A stretch of 64,000 bases of DNA from Flagellimonas aquimarina (GCF_003149745.1 NZ_QGEG01000002.1:434001-498000), one strand, 5' to 3'. Shown: positions 28,770 through 37,783, counted from the first letter of the stretch. Made by a program: numbers and translations. Notes: generated from the letters alone by a model not told the origin.

Positions 28770-30281
28770 CTAATTTGATTCTAGTGTTAGCATCTGTAAT
28801 TTACTTTCATTTCCGTAGGCATCAATAATAGTAATTCCAATACCATTTTTTGACTGTTTTTTTGTCAACCGTATCTGGTTACAGATAGAATTTTGACTAA
28901 CGGAAAGATAATCCTTTCTAATGAGCAGTTTTTGGTTTGGCACTTTCTTATTTAATGCATAAAAATTCAAAAACCTTGGAATGCTGTCTGAATGGGAAAT
29001 ACAAGTGTTCAGTTTGTTGTTCAATATTTGTGTCGACTCAACTTTTGGTGCCGATACTTCCCTTTTTGTTTTTGTATTTCCACTTGGGTTCTGGGCTGGA
29101 AACCCATAGAACTTTCGTTTTAAGGCTTTAGTGACATTTTCATTTTTCCCCAAAAGTGATTTAGCACTAAAAAAAACATTGCCGGTTATTTCTTTTTGTG
29201 ATCTGGCCAGAGAAAGCTGTTTAGGTATTTCTTTTTTCTTGTTCCAGGCCTTGTCTTTGTTATTTTTGATTTTGTACGTTCCGTTGCCAATATATAAATT
29301 GGTGTTTTTGGCAGTATTTGCCCACCATTTGGTAATAACCTTATGGGAAGCAGGAGGATAATCCATGCTCCAATATACTTGGGGGACCAAATAGTCCAAC
29401 CAGCCTTTTTCTATCCAAAGAAGCGGATCCGCATAGAGGTCTTCATAGGTGGTTTGCCCTGCTTTGGTATCTGAACCATTTGGATCTGTGTTCTTATTTT
29501 TCCATACTCCAAAAGGACTAATACCAAATTGAACCCAGGGTTTGGTTTCTTTTATAGTTTCGTGAACTTTCTTCACCAAGGAATCTACATTGCTTCGTCT
29601 CCAATCATCTACATTTTGATCCTGCAAACCATAGGTTTGAAAAGCGGTACTGTCATTGAATACCTCGTCTTTGATTTTGTAAGGATAAAAATAGTCATCA
29701 AAGTGAATTGCATCAACCTGATAGCGCTTGACTACTTCACTAATTACGTTGGTCAGTTTTTCCTGCACTGCTGGCAATCCGGGATTGTAATAATATTTTT
29801 TGCCATACTTGATCATCCAATTTGGATGTTGATGAAAATCGTGTTGTTCCGACAGTGCGAGCGTATCCAAATCAAAAGTGGCACGGTAGGGGTTGAGCCA
29901 TGCATGGAATTCCATTCCCCGTTTATGCGTTTCTTTTATCATCCACTCCAATGGTTTGTTGAAGTCATCTGGTGCCTCTCCTTCTTTTCCGGTCAGGTAT
30001 TTGGACCAAGGAGCTTGTTCTGTTTCATAAAATGCATCTCCAGCTGTTCGTATTTGTACAATGGCCGCATTGAAGTTAAGTTTCCGATAGAAATCCAGAA
30101 TTTCTATAAAATCCTTTTTCTGTTTTTCTGAATTGTCATTTGAATTTTTAGGCCAGTCAATATTTACAACTGTTGCAATCCAAACTCCTCTAAACTCTTT
30201 TTGTGGTTGAATTTTGGTCATTCTTGAAACGGAGCAAGAAAGACAAAGCAAAAGTGGAATTATGTAAATAATTCTTGACAT
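28770..30281 (-). CDS. GHL10 (YngK/DigH-like) glycosidase lipoprotein
   Basis: 503 residues. The signal peptide ends in a lipobox, LLLCLSC, with the cysteine at residue 16. The barrel begins FRGVWIATVVNIDWP and contains FNAAIVQIRTAGDAFYETE, HAWLNPYRA, VDAIHFDDYFYPY and WLDYLVPQVYWSM, the pattern of GHL10 (DUF187). The E. coli member DigH cleaves glycan strands lacking stem peptides. After the barrel (about 385) a lysine-rich C-terminal region of about 115 residues contains an immunoglobulin-like fold. As a lipoprotein upstream of the AmpG-like and NagZ-like genes it would supply fragments to them. Confidence 0.85.
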   Translation of the reverse strand: MSRIIYIIPLLLCLSCSVSRMTKIQPQKEFRGVWIATVVNIDWPKNSNDNSEKQKKDFIEILDFYRKLNFNAAIVQIRTAGDAFYETEQAPWSKYLTGKEGEAPDDFNKPLEWMIKETHKRGMEFHAWLNPYRATFDLDTLALSEQHDFHQHPNWMIKYGKKYYYNPGLPAVQEKLTNVISEVVKRYQVDAIHFDDYFYPYKIKDEVFNDSTAFQTYGLQDQNVDDWRRSNVDSLVKKVHETIKETKPWVQFGISPFGVWKNKNTDPNGSDTKAGQTTYEDLYADPLLWIEKGWLDYLVPQVYWSMDYPPASHKVITKWWANTAKNTNLYIGNGTYKIKNNKDKAWNKKKEIPKQLSLARSQKEITGNVFFSAKSLLGKNENVTKALKRKFYGFPAQNPSGNTKTKREVSAPKVESTQILNNKLNTCISHSDSIPRFLNFYALNKKVPNQKLLIRKDYLSVSQNSICNQIRLTKKQSKNGIGITIIDAYGNESKLQMLTLESN

Positions 30282-30294
30282 AAAACTTAAATAA

Positions 30295-30329
30295 AAAAGG
30301 CCTACTTGTGGACTAAATGTAGGCCTTTT
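30295..30329 (-). terminator. hairpin terminator after susD
   Basis: AAAAGGCCTAC (30295-30305) and GTAGGCCTTTT (30319-30329) are perfect inverted arms of 11 bases around a 13-base loop, with T runs on either strand. It sits between susD and the GHL10 gene, both on the minus strand, so it should end or attenuate the susCD transcript before the recycling operon. Confidence 0.75.
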
Positions 30330-30371
30330 CGCTTGATTAAATAAAAACTAACAACTCAAACTAAAACTGTT

Positions 30372-31703
30372 TTATATTGATGGATCTGCAGGAGTATTTG
30401 GGTTACTGTTGCGCTCCAAATCCGGATAGGGATAAAAATTCCTGTTTCGTTCCTCATCATAGTCCATTGCCGTTCCACTAGGCTCAGGTCTTCCAAATCT
30501 TCGGCTGTCCTCAAGGCTCATTCCTGTCAGGAAAAGCTCTGACCTTCTATTTCTATATATCTCTGTAAGCAAGGCATCAACGGTATTGTCACCTGAATAT
30601 GCAGCTACATTGGCATTTATTCCCAATTGATCATCATTATCTGTAAGCACCTCATTTAAAGCCGTTGTCGCCGCCCCTAAATTTGGAGTTCCTTGCCTTA
30701 GATTAGCCTCTGCAATGATAAGGTTCATTTCATCTGGAATATATACTGGAAGTGAACCTGTGTTTACATTAAAAAAGCCGGCCAAATCTTCAATGGGCAA
30801 TCCATTTTGATTTGTTTCATCCAAGGTTACCAAATAAAATGCAAGTCTTCCATCTGCGGCATCAAAAGTGAAGGCTGCGGGTAAACCAAAATTATCTCTT
30901 GGTTTAAAGTTTGGCGCATCGTTTTGAAATACCCTGGCCCAGATAGGGTTTAGGTTTTGGGAATCATATGCAAAAACAGAGGTGGATGTTAAGTCAACAC
31001 TATTAGCCGCTGCAAGCGCCGTATCATAGTTGCCGGCAAAAAGGTTGTACCGAGCTGTCATTGCCAAAATGGTATTTTCCAAATCAATATTGCCCAAAGT
31101 AATGGCATTGGTAAACTCATCTGAAGCTGCATTTCCCGCTAATTGGCTACTAGCCTCATTTAAAAGGGTTATTGCCGCTAAAAAGGCATTGTTTCTTGAT
31201 ACAAATGTAGCGTCGTTATTGTTGCTTGTCTCAATAATGACCTGCTCGTAATTTTGAGCAAGACTTCCTATGGCCATAGCCTTAAAAAGTTTTGCATGAG
31301 CAATTAAGCCACTTTGTGTACCTGCGTCCAATTCTATGTTGGCTGTATTGGCCTCAATATCCTCTGCGATTTTTATTACACGAAGCATAGTGGACCATAG
31401 TCCTTGAACATTAGAATTAAAATTGGGTAGGGCAGACCCTCCATCTTCCAATTCTATCATATTTTGGAATGTGGTCGTAATACCGCCTTCTCTGGTAGTG
31501 ATTGCTGGTGTCTCCACAATCCATCTTACACCTGTTGTGGAATATAATTGTTGAAGGCCAACAGCTGAGGCCAAAATACCTTCACGAGAAGAAAAAGTCT
31601 GTTCCTCTGTTGCTGCATTTGGGTTATCGAAATCAGTTTCGCAGGAAGCAAGTCCTATGGAAAGTGAAATGCAAATAATAAAATATTTTATATTGTTTTT
31701 CAT
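30372..31703 (-). CDS. SusD/RagB family surface glycan-binding lipoprotein
   Basis: 443 residues. Lipobox LGLASC with the cysteine near residue 21. The family features are a helical TPR-like core with conserved segments LIAHAKLFKAMAIGSLAQNYEQ (about 145-166), DEMNLIIAEANLRQG (about 325), and a C-terminal LTEIYRNRRSELFLTGMSLEDSRRFGR. SusD proteins sit on the outer leaflet as a lid over SusC and bind the oligomer. The ligand is not obvious from the sequence; the neighbours suggest amino-sugar oligomers from peptidoglycan or chitin. It follows susC after 17 bases. Confidence 0.93.
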   Translation of the reverse strand: MKNNIKYFIICISLSIGLASCETDFDNPNAATEEQTFSSREGILASAVGLQQLYSTTGVRWIVETPAITTREGGITTTFQNMIELEDGGSALPNFNSNVQGLWSTMLRVIKIAEDIEANTANIELDAGTQSGLIAHAKLFKAMAIGSLAQNYEQVIIETSNNNDATFVSRNNAFLAAITLLNEASSQLAGNAASDEFTNAITLGNIDLENTILAMTARYNLFAGNYDTALAAANSVDLTSTSVFAYDSQNLNPIWARVFQNDAPNFKPRDNFGLPAAFTFDAADGRLAFYLVTLDETNQNGLPIEDLAGFFNVNTGSLPVYIPDEMNLIIAEANLRQGTPNLGAATTALNEVLTDNDDQLGINANVAAYSGDNTVDALLTEIYRNRRSELFLTGMSLEDSRRFGRPEPSGTAMDYDEERNRNFYPYPDLERNSNPNTPADPSI

Positions 31704-31720
31704 CTTAGCTTTTTTTTTGA

Positions 31721-34699
31721 TTAGAAACTAACATTGATTCCTAGTTGATATGTTCTTGGAATAGGAACTCCGGCAAAGTCAAACCCTCTTACTCCGTTGC
31801 TCTGTCCCGCGGTGTTTATTTCCGGATCCCATCCAGAATAATCGTCCCATGAGATTAGATTTCTTCCAACTAAACTCACTTCAACGTTGTCTATTCCATC
31901 AAAAGGAGGTTTAAAACCATAGCTGATGGCAAGTTCTCTTAGTTTTACAAAGGAACCATCTTCCACAAACTCTTCAAAGATACCGGCTTGTGCTCCACCA
32001 AAGCCTTTAGGTCTGTTTCCTAAAAGTTCTTGTCCAACGTTGTAGCCACCTCCAAAAATCACATTATCCAAAAGTCTTCTGTTCCAGTTGAACACATCAA
32101 AACCTTGAACGGCATCCAATTGAATTCTTAGTTTAAAGTTTTTATAAGCGAATTCATTGATCAATGATCCAAACCAATCTGGATTAGGATCCCCTATTAC
32201 TTTAGAGCTTTGACCATCTGGAGTGGTGCCTCTAAAAGGATATCCATCCGCATCCAGAGAAATGCTTCCGTCTGCTTCCCGAGCATAGAATTGTCTAAAA
32301 AATACACCCAAAGGCTCACCTTCTATAACAAAATTGGTCGCAAAACTGCCGGCAAGTGAAAACTGCCCTCCGCCTGCTACTCGGGTCACGGTATTGTCAT
32401 TTTGCGAGAAAGTCGCCGTGATGTCCCATGAAAAATCATTAGATTTAATAGGAGCACCTTTTAGTAAGATTTCTATACCCTTGTTTTCTAAATCCCCAAC
32501 ATTTTCAATTCTAGAACCAAACCCGGTTGAAGGTGCCAATTCTCTTGGCAATAAGAGATCGGTTACATCTTGTTTATAATATGTAAACTCAATACCGAGC
32601 CTATTGTTAAGGAATCCTGCATCAAAACCAAATTCAATTTCTTCTTGTCTTTCTGGTGCTATGTCCAAGTCGCCTTGTTGCGTTCCAGGAATTAGACCAG
32701 GAGAACCATTTATTGAAGAAGGGTTTAAAGTTGTGAATCTTTGGAAAGCTGAAAGAGCGGTAAGGTTGCCTGCCTGCCCCCATGAGCCTCTTAACTTGAA
32801 CGTATTAAAAGCATCTCCAAAAGTGTCTTCCCAAAAATCCTCTTCAGATATTACATATGACAAACTGGCCTTGGCATACAATTGGTTTCTTTCATCTTCA
32901 CCAAATGTTGATGCCCCATCTAATCTGATGGCTCCATTAAGGTATAGTTTGTCTTTATAACCAAATGATTGCTGTAAAAAAGAGCCCCAATACGATATTT
33001 GTGAACGTGTTTCTCCTTGGGCTAAAATACTGCCGTCAGAAGCAATTTCCACTATTGGTGCCAATCCATCAGCTTCAATACCAATTCTTTCAAACTCCTC
33101 GTACTGCCATGAACCCCCTAAAGTGGTTGTGGACTCAATGTCCTCATTGATTGGGGTTTGATATGTAAGCGTTAAATCACTGTTGTATTGAAAATTATTA
33201 ATATCTGCCCTTCTGGAAAAACCATTACCGTTAGGAGAGGTATTGTTAATTGGTATGAAAGCTGTGGCCGATTGATTATAAAAATCAAGTCCTAGAAGAT
33301 AACTAGCCCGCAGTTTTTCAGTAATCCTTGCATTTAAACCAACACTTGTAATTATCCTATTCACTTTTTGACCAAAATCGAAACGGTTTACCGCTTCAGC
33401 GGGATTTGTGCGTGGTACCAAAAGTGAGGTTACTGGGTAAACTCCAGAATCATCTGGGGCTGGGTTTATGGAATTATCACTAAAAACAAAACCCGTTATG
33501 GCTCCGTAAGCTGCATTAATACCGCCATTTGGAATATCACTACTAACACTTCTGGTAAAATTAAGACCGGCGTTTATATCTAACCAATCGAAAGCCTTTT
33601 GGGTAATGTTTGTTTTGAATCCGATTCGTTGAAAATCCGTGTTTTTAATAATTCCTTCATTGTCCAGAAAGGACCCAGAAATGTAATATGATGTTTTTTC
33701 ATTACCACCATTTACGGATAGGAAATTCTCAATACCAAAACCTGTTTCGAAAAACTCATCTTGTAGATTGAATCGATCAACCGCTACGGTCTCAAGGTTA
33801 TCACGATCAAAAGGATCTACCCAGGCCAACGGTACCGTATTGTAATCTATTTCGTTTCTGAGTTCATTGATTCTTACGTTGGTGGAAAAAGTAAATTTGG
33901 GGTCTCCAGACTTTCCTCTTTTGGTAAAGATTTGAACCACACCATTACTTGCCCTTGAACCATATATTGCTGCGGCAGCCGCACCTTTTATGATTTCTAT
34001 GCGTTCTATATCATTTGGGTTCAAATCCACCAATCTATTTTGGGAATTCCCGCCCAAGTCAACCAAGTTGTTGCTATTACTGGAATTACTGATTATAATT
34101 CCATCCACTATATAGAGTGGGTCTGAGTTTCCTAAAACTGTACTTGGACCTCTAAGGCGAATACTTATACCACCTGCAGGGTCACCAGAATTCTGTTGTA
34201 CCAGAGCTCCTGAGATTTTACCAGAGATTGCCTGATCCACGGCAATGGCTCCATTATTGACCAAGTCTTCTGCTTTTACCGAGGAAATGGCATTACCTAA
34301 AGTACGTTTGTTTACACCCGCGGGATTACCGGTTACCACTACTTCATCGAGATTTAAAAGGTCTTCAGAAAGAGTAAAATTGTTGGTTATGTCACCACCG
34401 GAATAGCTCAAACTTATTTTTTCTGTTGAATACCCCAAGTAACTCGCAACAAGTACGTAGTCTGCCTGTTGCAGGTTAACTTGAAAGCTGTAGTTACCAT
34501 CGAAATCGGTTACAGCTCCGTAAGAAGTGTTTTCAATGAAGACGGAAACACCGGGAATAGGCGTTCCGCTCCTACTATCTGTTACTGCTCCAGAGAAGGA
34601 GCCTGAATTTTGGGAAAATGCACTGGTACTTAGGACCATGCACACCAAAAACAGTAATTGGCGCAAATTTTTTCCAATCATAAAGTTAATTTTTTCCAT
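31721..34699 (-). CDS. SusC/RagA family TonB-dependent transporter
   Basis: 992 residues. Signal peptide to about residue 29 (STSAFSQ), then a carboxypeptidase-regulatory-like beta sandwich (GAVTDSRSGTPIPGVSVFIE onward), a plug domain containing the SusC signature-like DPLYIVDGIIIS and ERIEIIKGAAAAAIYGSRASNGVV, and a 22-strand barrel ending in a strand with terminal phenylalanine (QLGINVSF). It imports an oligomer across the outer membrane using TonB energy. A second ATG at residue 7 is an alternative start. Divergent from a DeoR-type gene and provided with a good promoter. Confidence 0.95.
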   Translation of the reverse strand: MEKINFMIGKNLRQLLFLVCMVLSTSAFSQNSGSFSGAVTDSRSGTPIPGVSVFIENTSYGAVTDFDGNYSFQVNLQQADYVLVASYLGYSTEKISLSYSGGDITNNFTLSEDLLNLDEVVVTGNPAGVNKRTLGNAISSVKAEDLVNNGAIAVDQAISGKISGALVQQNSGDPAGGISIRLRGPSTVLGNSDPLYIVDGIIISNSSNSNNLVDLGGNSQNRLVDLNPNDIERIEIIKGAAAAAIYGSRASNGVVQIFTKRGKSGDPKFTFSTNVRINELRNEIDYNTVPLAWVDPFDRDNLETVAVDRFNLQDEFFETGFGIENFLSVNGGNEKTSYYISGSFLDNEGIIKNTDFQRIGFKTNITQKAFDWLDINAGLNFTRSVSSDIPNGGINAAYGAITGFVFSDNSINPAPDDSGVYPVTSLLVPRTNPAEAVNRFDFGQKVNRIITSVGLNARITEKLRASYLLGLDFYNQSATAFIPINNTSPNGNGFSRRADINNFQYNSDLTLTYQTPINEDIESTTTLGGSWQYEEFERIGIEADGLAPIVEIASDGSILAQGETRSQISYWGSFLQQSFGYKDKLYLNGAIRLDGASTFGEDERNQLYAKASLSYVISEEDFWEDTFGDAFNTFKLRGSWGQAGNLTALSAFQRFTTLNPSSINGSPGLIPGTQQGDLDIAPERQEEIEFGFDAGFLNNRLGIEFTYYKQDVTDLLLPRELAPSTGFGSRIENVGDLENKGIEILLKGAPIKSNDFSWDITATFSQNDNTVTRVAGGGQFSLAGSFATNFVIEGEPLGVFFRQFYAREADGSISLDADGYPFRGTTPDGQSSKVIGDPNPDWFGSLINEFAYKNFKLRIQLDAVQGFDVFNWNRRLLDNVIFGGGYNVGQELLGNRPKGFGGAQAGIFEEFVEDGSFVKLRELAISYGFKPPFDGIDNVEVSLVGRNLISWDDYSGWDPEINTAGQSNGVRGFDFAGVPIPRTYQLGINVSF

Positions 34700-34762
34700 T
34701 TAGTGTTGGAGTTAGTTACTAATTCAAGTTCTCGTTATACTTAATTATTGTAGAGTTCATAT

Positions 34763-34794
34763 CAAAAATATGCAAATAATCGAAAATCTTGCAA
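34763..34794 (-). promoter_or_regulatory. susC promoter
   Basis: Minus-strand -7 TATTTTTG (34770-34763) and -33 TTG (34794-34792) with 21 bases between. Transcription would begin near 34757, leaving a leader of about 57 bases before the susC ATG. The -33 part lies inside the tandem TTGC repeats. Confidence 0.55.
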
Positions 34795-34808
34795 TGTTTT
34801 GCAATATT
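34789..34808. promoter_or_regulatory. tandem 10-bp TTGCAATxTT repeat, candidate regulator site
   Basis: TTGCAATGTT is followed directly by TTGCAATATT, a head-to-tail repeat one helical turn long with one mismatch. It begins 18 bases beyond the susC -7 element. The nagB promoter has an analogous pair (37673-37692) at 17 bases. DeoR-type regulators often bind direct repeats, so this is a candidate operator for the divergent regulator or its paralogue. Confidence 0.5.
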
Positions 34809-34818
34809 TTTTGTTGAA

Positions 34819-34826
34819 TATATTTG
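34819..34826 (+). promoter_or_regulatory. candidate -7 element of the first DeoR-type gene
   Basis: TATATTTG fits TAnnTTTG, with a TTG at 34799-34801 (17 bases upstream) that lies in the tandem repeat. A second fit, TACATTTG at 34871-34878, is closer to the ATG at 34894 but lacks a -33 TTG. Which one is used cannot be told. Confidence 0.4.
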
Positions 34827-34893
34827 GACAAGCCATTTTTTGCATTATTTTTCCATAATTTTTAAACTTTTACATTTGCTTAAATAACAAACC

Positions 34894-35640
34894 ATGCTGA
34901 AGGAAGAACGTCATCAGGTTATACTGAATGAGGTGAGAATACATAACAAAGTTTTGCTGACAGACATCGCCGAGTTGGTAAAAGTCTCACCAGATACTGT
35001 GCGAAGAGACATCAAAGAACTACATGATGCCAATAAGCTAAAACGCGTTCATGGAGGTGCAATCTCATTGGGGTTTAATCATTACAATTATGCCAATCGT
35101 GAGATTTATTCATTGGAGAAAAAGTCAAGAATAGCCGAAAAGGCGGTTTCTTTGTTAAAGGATGGTCAGGTTGTTCTGCTCAGTGGAGGTACAACAAACC
35201 TTGAAATAGCCAGACTGATTCCACCATATCTTAAAATAACCTGTTTTACCCCTAGTTTGCCCATCGCCGTTCAATTGTTACCAAAACCAAATATCGAAAT
35301 CATATTTATTGGTGGAAAGATCAATAAGGATTCACAAATTACTATTGGCGGTGGCCCAATTGGGGTTTTATCTGAATTGAAAGCTGATATCTGTTTTTTG
35401 GGTGTTAATAGTATTCATCCATCTGATGGGGTTACAGAATTCGATTGGGAAATTGTTCAAGTCAAAAAGGCGATGATAAATGCATCAAAAAAGGTAATAG
35501 TCCCATCAATATTTGAGAAAATCAATTCGGTTCAACGCTATAAAATCTGTGATGTTGGGTCTATTGATTTGCTAATTACAGAATTGGATAAAAATGACCC
35601 TCTATTAAAACCTTATAGAAAGAATTTAGCATTGTTGTAA
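34894..35640 (+). CDS. DeoR/GlpR-type transcriptional regulator, copy 1
   Basis: 248 residues. The N-terminal winged helix (VLLTDIAELVKVSPDTVRRDI, about 19-39) and the following KRVHGGAISL linker are diagnostic. The C-terminal DeoRC domain binds a sugar phosphate: LLSGGTTNLEIARLI (about 95), IIFIGGKINKDSQITIGG (about 138), and FLGVNSIHPSDGVTEFDWE. It is transcribed divergently from susC and probably controls it; amino-sugar phosphates are likely effectors in view of nagB and murQ. It is a close paralogue of the regulator at 37.8 kb. Confidence 0.92.
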   Translation: MLKEERHQVILNEVRIHNKVLLTDIAELVKVSPDTVRRDIKELHDANKLKRVHGGAISLGFNHYNYANREIYSLEKKSRIAEKAVSLLKDGQVVLLSGGTTNLEIARLIPPYLKITCFTPSLPIAVQLLPKPNIEIIFIGGKINKDSQITIGGGPIGVLSELKADICFLGVNSIHPSDGVTEFDWEIVQVKKAMINASKKVIVPSIFEKINSVQRYKICDVGSIDLLITELDKNDPLLKPYRKNLALL

Positions 35641-35674
35641 AAGAAGGGTGGTCGTTGATAGCCTCCCTTCTTTT
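35639..35674. terminator. bidirectional hairpin between convergent DeoR and nagB genes
   Basis: AAAAGAAGGG (35639-35648) and CCCTTCTTTT (35665-35674) are perfect inverted arms; two further GG/CC pairs extend the stem past one mismatch. Runs of A and T on the two sides let it serve both genes. Confidence 0.75.
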
Positions 35675-35679
35675 AATGT

Positions 35680-37620
35680 TTATTTAAATTTATAGCGAAC
35701 AAAACCTTCCATAGCTTCATATTCTGCCATACCCAGCTGATTATATTTTATTGCTGTTTCCGTATTTCGTTGCTCGGCTCGTTGCCAAAATTCACGTTGA
35801 TCATTACCTGGGAACATTGCAGCATCTTTTTGAGATTGGTGCTTAAAAATGGCATTTTTCTTTCGTTCCATATCTTTTGGGCCAACGGGCACAGCCATTT
35901 CCATATCTGCAATATCCCATTCTTGCCATGCACCGCGGTACAACCAAAGATAGCAGTCATCAATCCAGTCAGCCTTCTCCTTAACTAATCGGTCAACTGC
36001 TTCATATATTATCTGAAGACATACCCTGTGTGTTCCATGGGGGTCAGAAAGATCTCCTGCTGCAAATATCTGATGTGGTTTTATCTCATTCAGCAGGTCA
36101 TAGGTCAATTGAACGTCTTGTTCTGAATGTGGCTTTTTCTTTACAGTACCGGTTTCATAAAACGGCAGATTTTGAAAATGAGCATTTTTTTCGTCCACTC
36201 CACAATATCTGCAAGCTGCCAGAGCTTCACCTTTTCTAATAAAACCTTTGATTTTTTGAATTTCTGGGCTGTCTACTTGACCTGGAGTTTTTGAGCTTAA
36301 GAACTGTCTGGCATCCAGTAATTTTTTCTCCAGTTCCTTGTTGTCGTCTTGTACATCGGTGGCAAAATCCAAAAACCGAATCACCTCGTCATCAAAAACC
36401 GCTATGTTTCCTGAAGTCTGATAGGCTATATGAACCTCGTGTCCCTGATCTACTAAACGCAATAGTGTTCCTCCCATGGATATTACATCATCATCTGGAT
36501 GAGGACTAAAGATTAATGAACGTTTAGGGTATGGATCCTTTCTTTCTGGACGTTGGCTGTCATCTGTATTTGGTTTTCCTCCAGGCCAACCGGTAATAGT
36601 TCTTTGGAGCTCATTGAAGACCTTAAGGTTTATATGCTCGGCAGAACCTATTTCTGCCACCAAACTACCCATCCCATATTCGTTGTAGTGCTCATTGGTA
36701 AGCTTCAAAATCGCTTTGTCCAATTTTTCAGAAAGCCATAAGGTTGCTTTTTTTATTAATTTATCATTCCAATCGCATTCGCTTACAAGCCAAGGGGTAT
36801 TTATTCGTGTTAATGAAGAAGCTGCTGCGGAATCTAAAATAAATTCGCAGTTCTCATGGTGTTGCAGAAACGTTGCGGGAATACTCTCTCTAATCCTTCC
36901 TTCAACAGATTGCTCTATAATGCTTGCTTTTCCCTCGCCCCATGCCATTAAAATTATTCTTTTGGCGTCCATTATGGTTCCTACACCCATGGTAATTGCT
37001 TTTGTTGGAACGTTTTCCAGTCCAAAGAAATCACTGGCGGCATCTAATCTTGTTACTCTGTCTAGGCGCACCAAACGTGTTTTACTCTTTAAGGATGATC
37101 CTGGTTCGTTAAAGCCAATATGACCCGTTCGTCCAATACCCAATATTTGAATATCTATACCACCCGCTTGCACTATTTTTTCTTCGTAGGCATTACAAAA
37201 ATCACGTACGTCTTCCTTGTCCAAAGTTCCATCAGGGATATGTATGTTTTTCTTTTTAATGTCGATATGATCAAAAAGATGTTCGTTCATAAAGCGAACA
37301 TAGCTGTGAATTGAATCTGACTTCATTGGATAGTATTCATCCAAATTGAAAGTGATTACATTTTTAAAACTTAAACCTTCTTCTTTGTGGAATTTTGCTA
37401 AGTAATCATAGACTTTGGTAGGTGTAGAACCTGTAGCAAGACCTAAAACCACATTTTTACCTTGTTTTTGACGCTGCCTGATCAGTTGGGCAATCTCATT
37501 GGCAACCCAAAAGGATGCATCCTGAGAGTTTCCATGTATTTGCGTTTCTATTTTTTCAAATTTTTTGGACTCATGGTCATTTGGGTAATCCAATGTTTTA
37601 ACTTTTGCTACTTGCGACAT
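35680..37620 (-). CDS. nagB: glucosamine-6-phosphate deaminase fused to a PIG-L/LmbE domain
   Basis: 646 residues. Residues about 25-290 are NagB: ATGSTP (62-67), the catalytic NLDEYY (92-97) and GIGRTGHIGFNEPGS (161-175); this half converts glucosamine-6-phosphate to fructose-6-phosphate and ammonia. Residues about 365-640 form a PIG-L/LmbE domain with the zinc-binding PHPDDDV (373-379) and a second DPHGTH (526-531); such domains remove acetyl groups from N-acetylglucosamine derivatives. The third acidic residue of the PHPDDE motif is Asp instead of Glu. The fused form of about 640-660 residues is known in Bacteroidota. No nagA is seen in the window, so the second half may supply GlcNAc-6-phosphate deacetylation; this is a hypothesis. 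Confidence 0.93.
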   Translation of the reverse strand: MSQVAKVKTLDYPNDHESKKFEKIETQIHGNSQDASFWVANEIAQLIRQRQKQGKNVVLGLATGSTPTKVYDYLAKFHKEEGLSFKNVITFNLDEYYPMKSDSIHSYVRFMNEHLFDHIDIKKKNIHIPDGTLDKEDVRDFCNAYEEKIVQAGGIDIQILGIGRTGHIGFNEPGSSLKSKTRLVRLDRVTRLDAASDFFGLENVPTKAITMGVGTIMDAKRIILMAWGEGKASIIEQSVEGRIRESIPATFLQHHENCEFILDSAAASSLTRINTPWLVSECDWNDKLIKKATLWLSEKLDKAILKLTNEHYNEYGMGSLVAEIGSAEHINLKVFNELQRTITGWPGGKPNTDDSQRPERKDPYPKRSLIFSPHPDDDVISMGGTLLRLVDQGHEVHIAYQTSGNIAVFDDEVIRFLDFATDVQDDNKELEKKLLDARQFLSSKTPGQVDSPEIQKIKGFIRKGEALAACRYCGVDEKNAHFQNLPFYETGTVKKKPHSEQDVQLTYDLLNEIKPHQIFAAGDLSDPHGTHRVCLQIIYEAVDRLVKEKADWIDDCYLWLYRGAWQEWDIADMEMAVPVGPKDMERKKNAIFKHQSQKDAAMFPGNDQREFWQRAEQRNTETAIKYNQLGMAEYEAMEGFVRYKFK

Positions 37621-37647
37621 AGGTGAACAGTTTTAACTTCTGAATGA

Positions 37648-37655
37648 CAAATGTA
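37648..37655 (-). promoter_or_regulatory. candidate nagB -7 element
   Basis: CAAATGTA on the plus strand reads TACATTTG on the minus strand and fits TAnnTTTG. It lies 27 bases upstream of the nagB ATG. The -33 position has no TTG and is occupied by the tandem TTGC repeats, which suggests that the promoter needs an activator. Confidence 0.45.
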
Positions 37656-37672
37656 GTAAAAAAATATCATTT

Positions 37673-37692
37673 TTGCTGTTTATTGCTGTAAT
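37673..37692. promoter_or_regulatory. tandem 10-bp TTGCTGTxxx repeat, candidate regulator site
   Basis: TTGCTGTTTA followed by TTGCTGTAAT repeats the TTGC core after exactly ten bases and begins 17 bases beyond the nagB -7 element. The arrangement copies that of the susC promoter (34789-34808). A further ATGC pair ten bases apart follows at 37695 and 37705. Confidence 0.5.
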
Positions 37693-37775
37693 TAATGCTT
37701 TTATATGCAATTATTAACCTTTTAGTAACATTTTGTACATAAAAACGGAATAAAATGGCATGACTAATATTTTCA

Positions 37776-37783
37776 TATATTTG
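37776..37783 (+). promoter_or_regulatory. candidate -7 element of the deoR-murQ pair
   Basis: TATATTTG fits TAnnTTTG and lies 29 bases before the ATG at 37813. No TTG is present at the -33 distance. Confidence 0.4.

Noticed and set aside
29529..30131. 200-codon plus-strand open frame
   Set aside because: Lies fully opposite the GHL10 gene, whose motifs are clear; hydrophobic antisense translation without family features.
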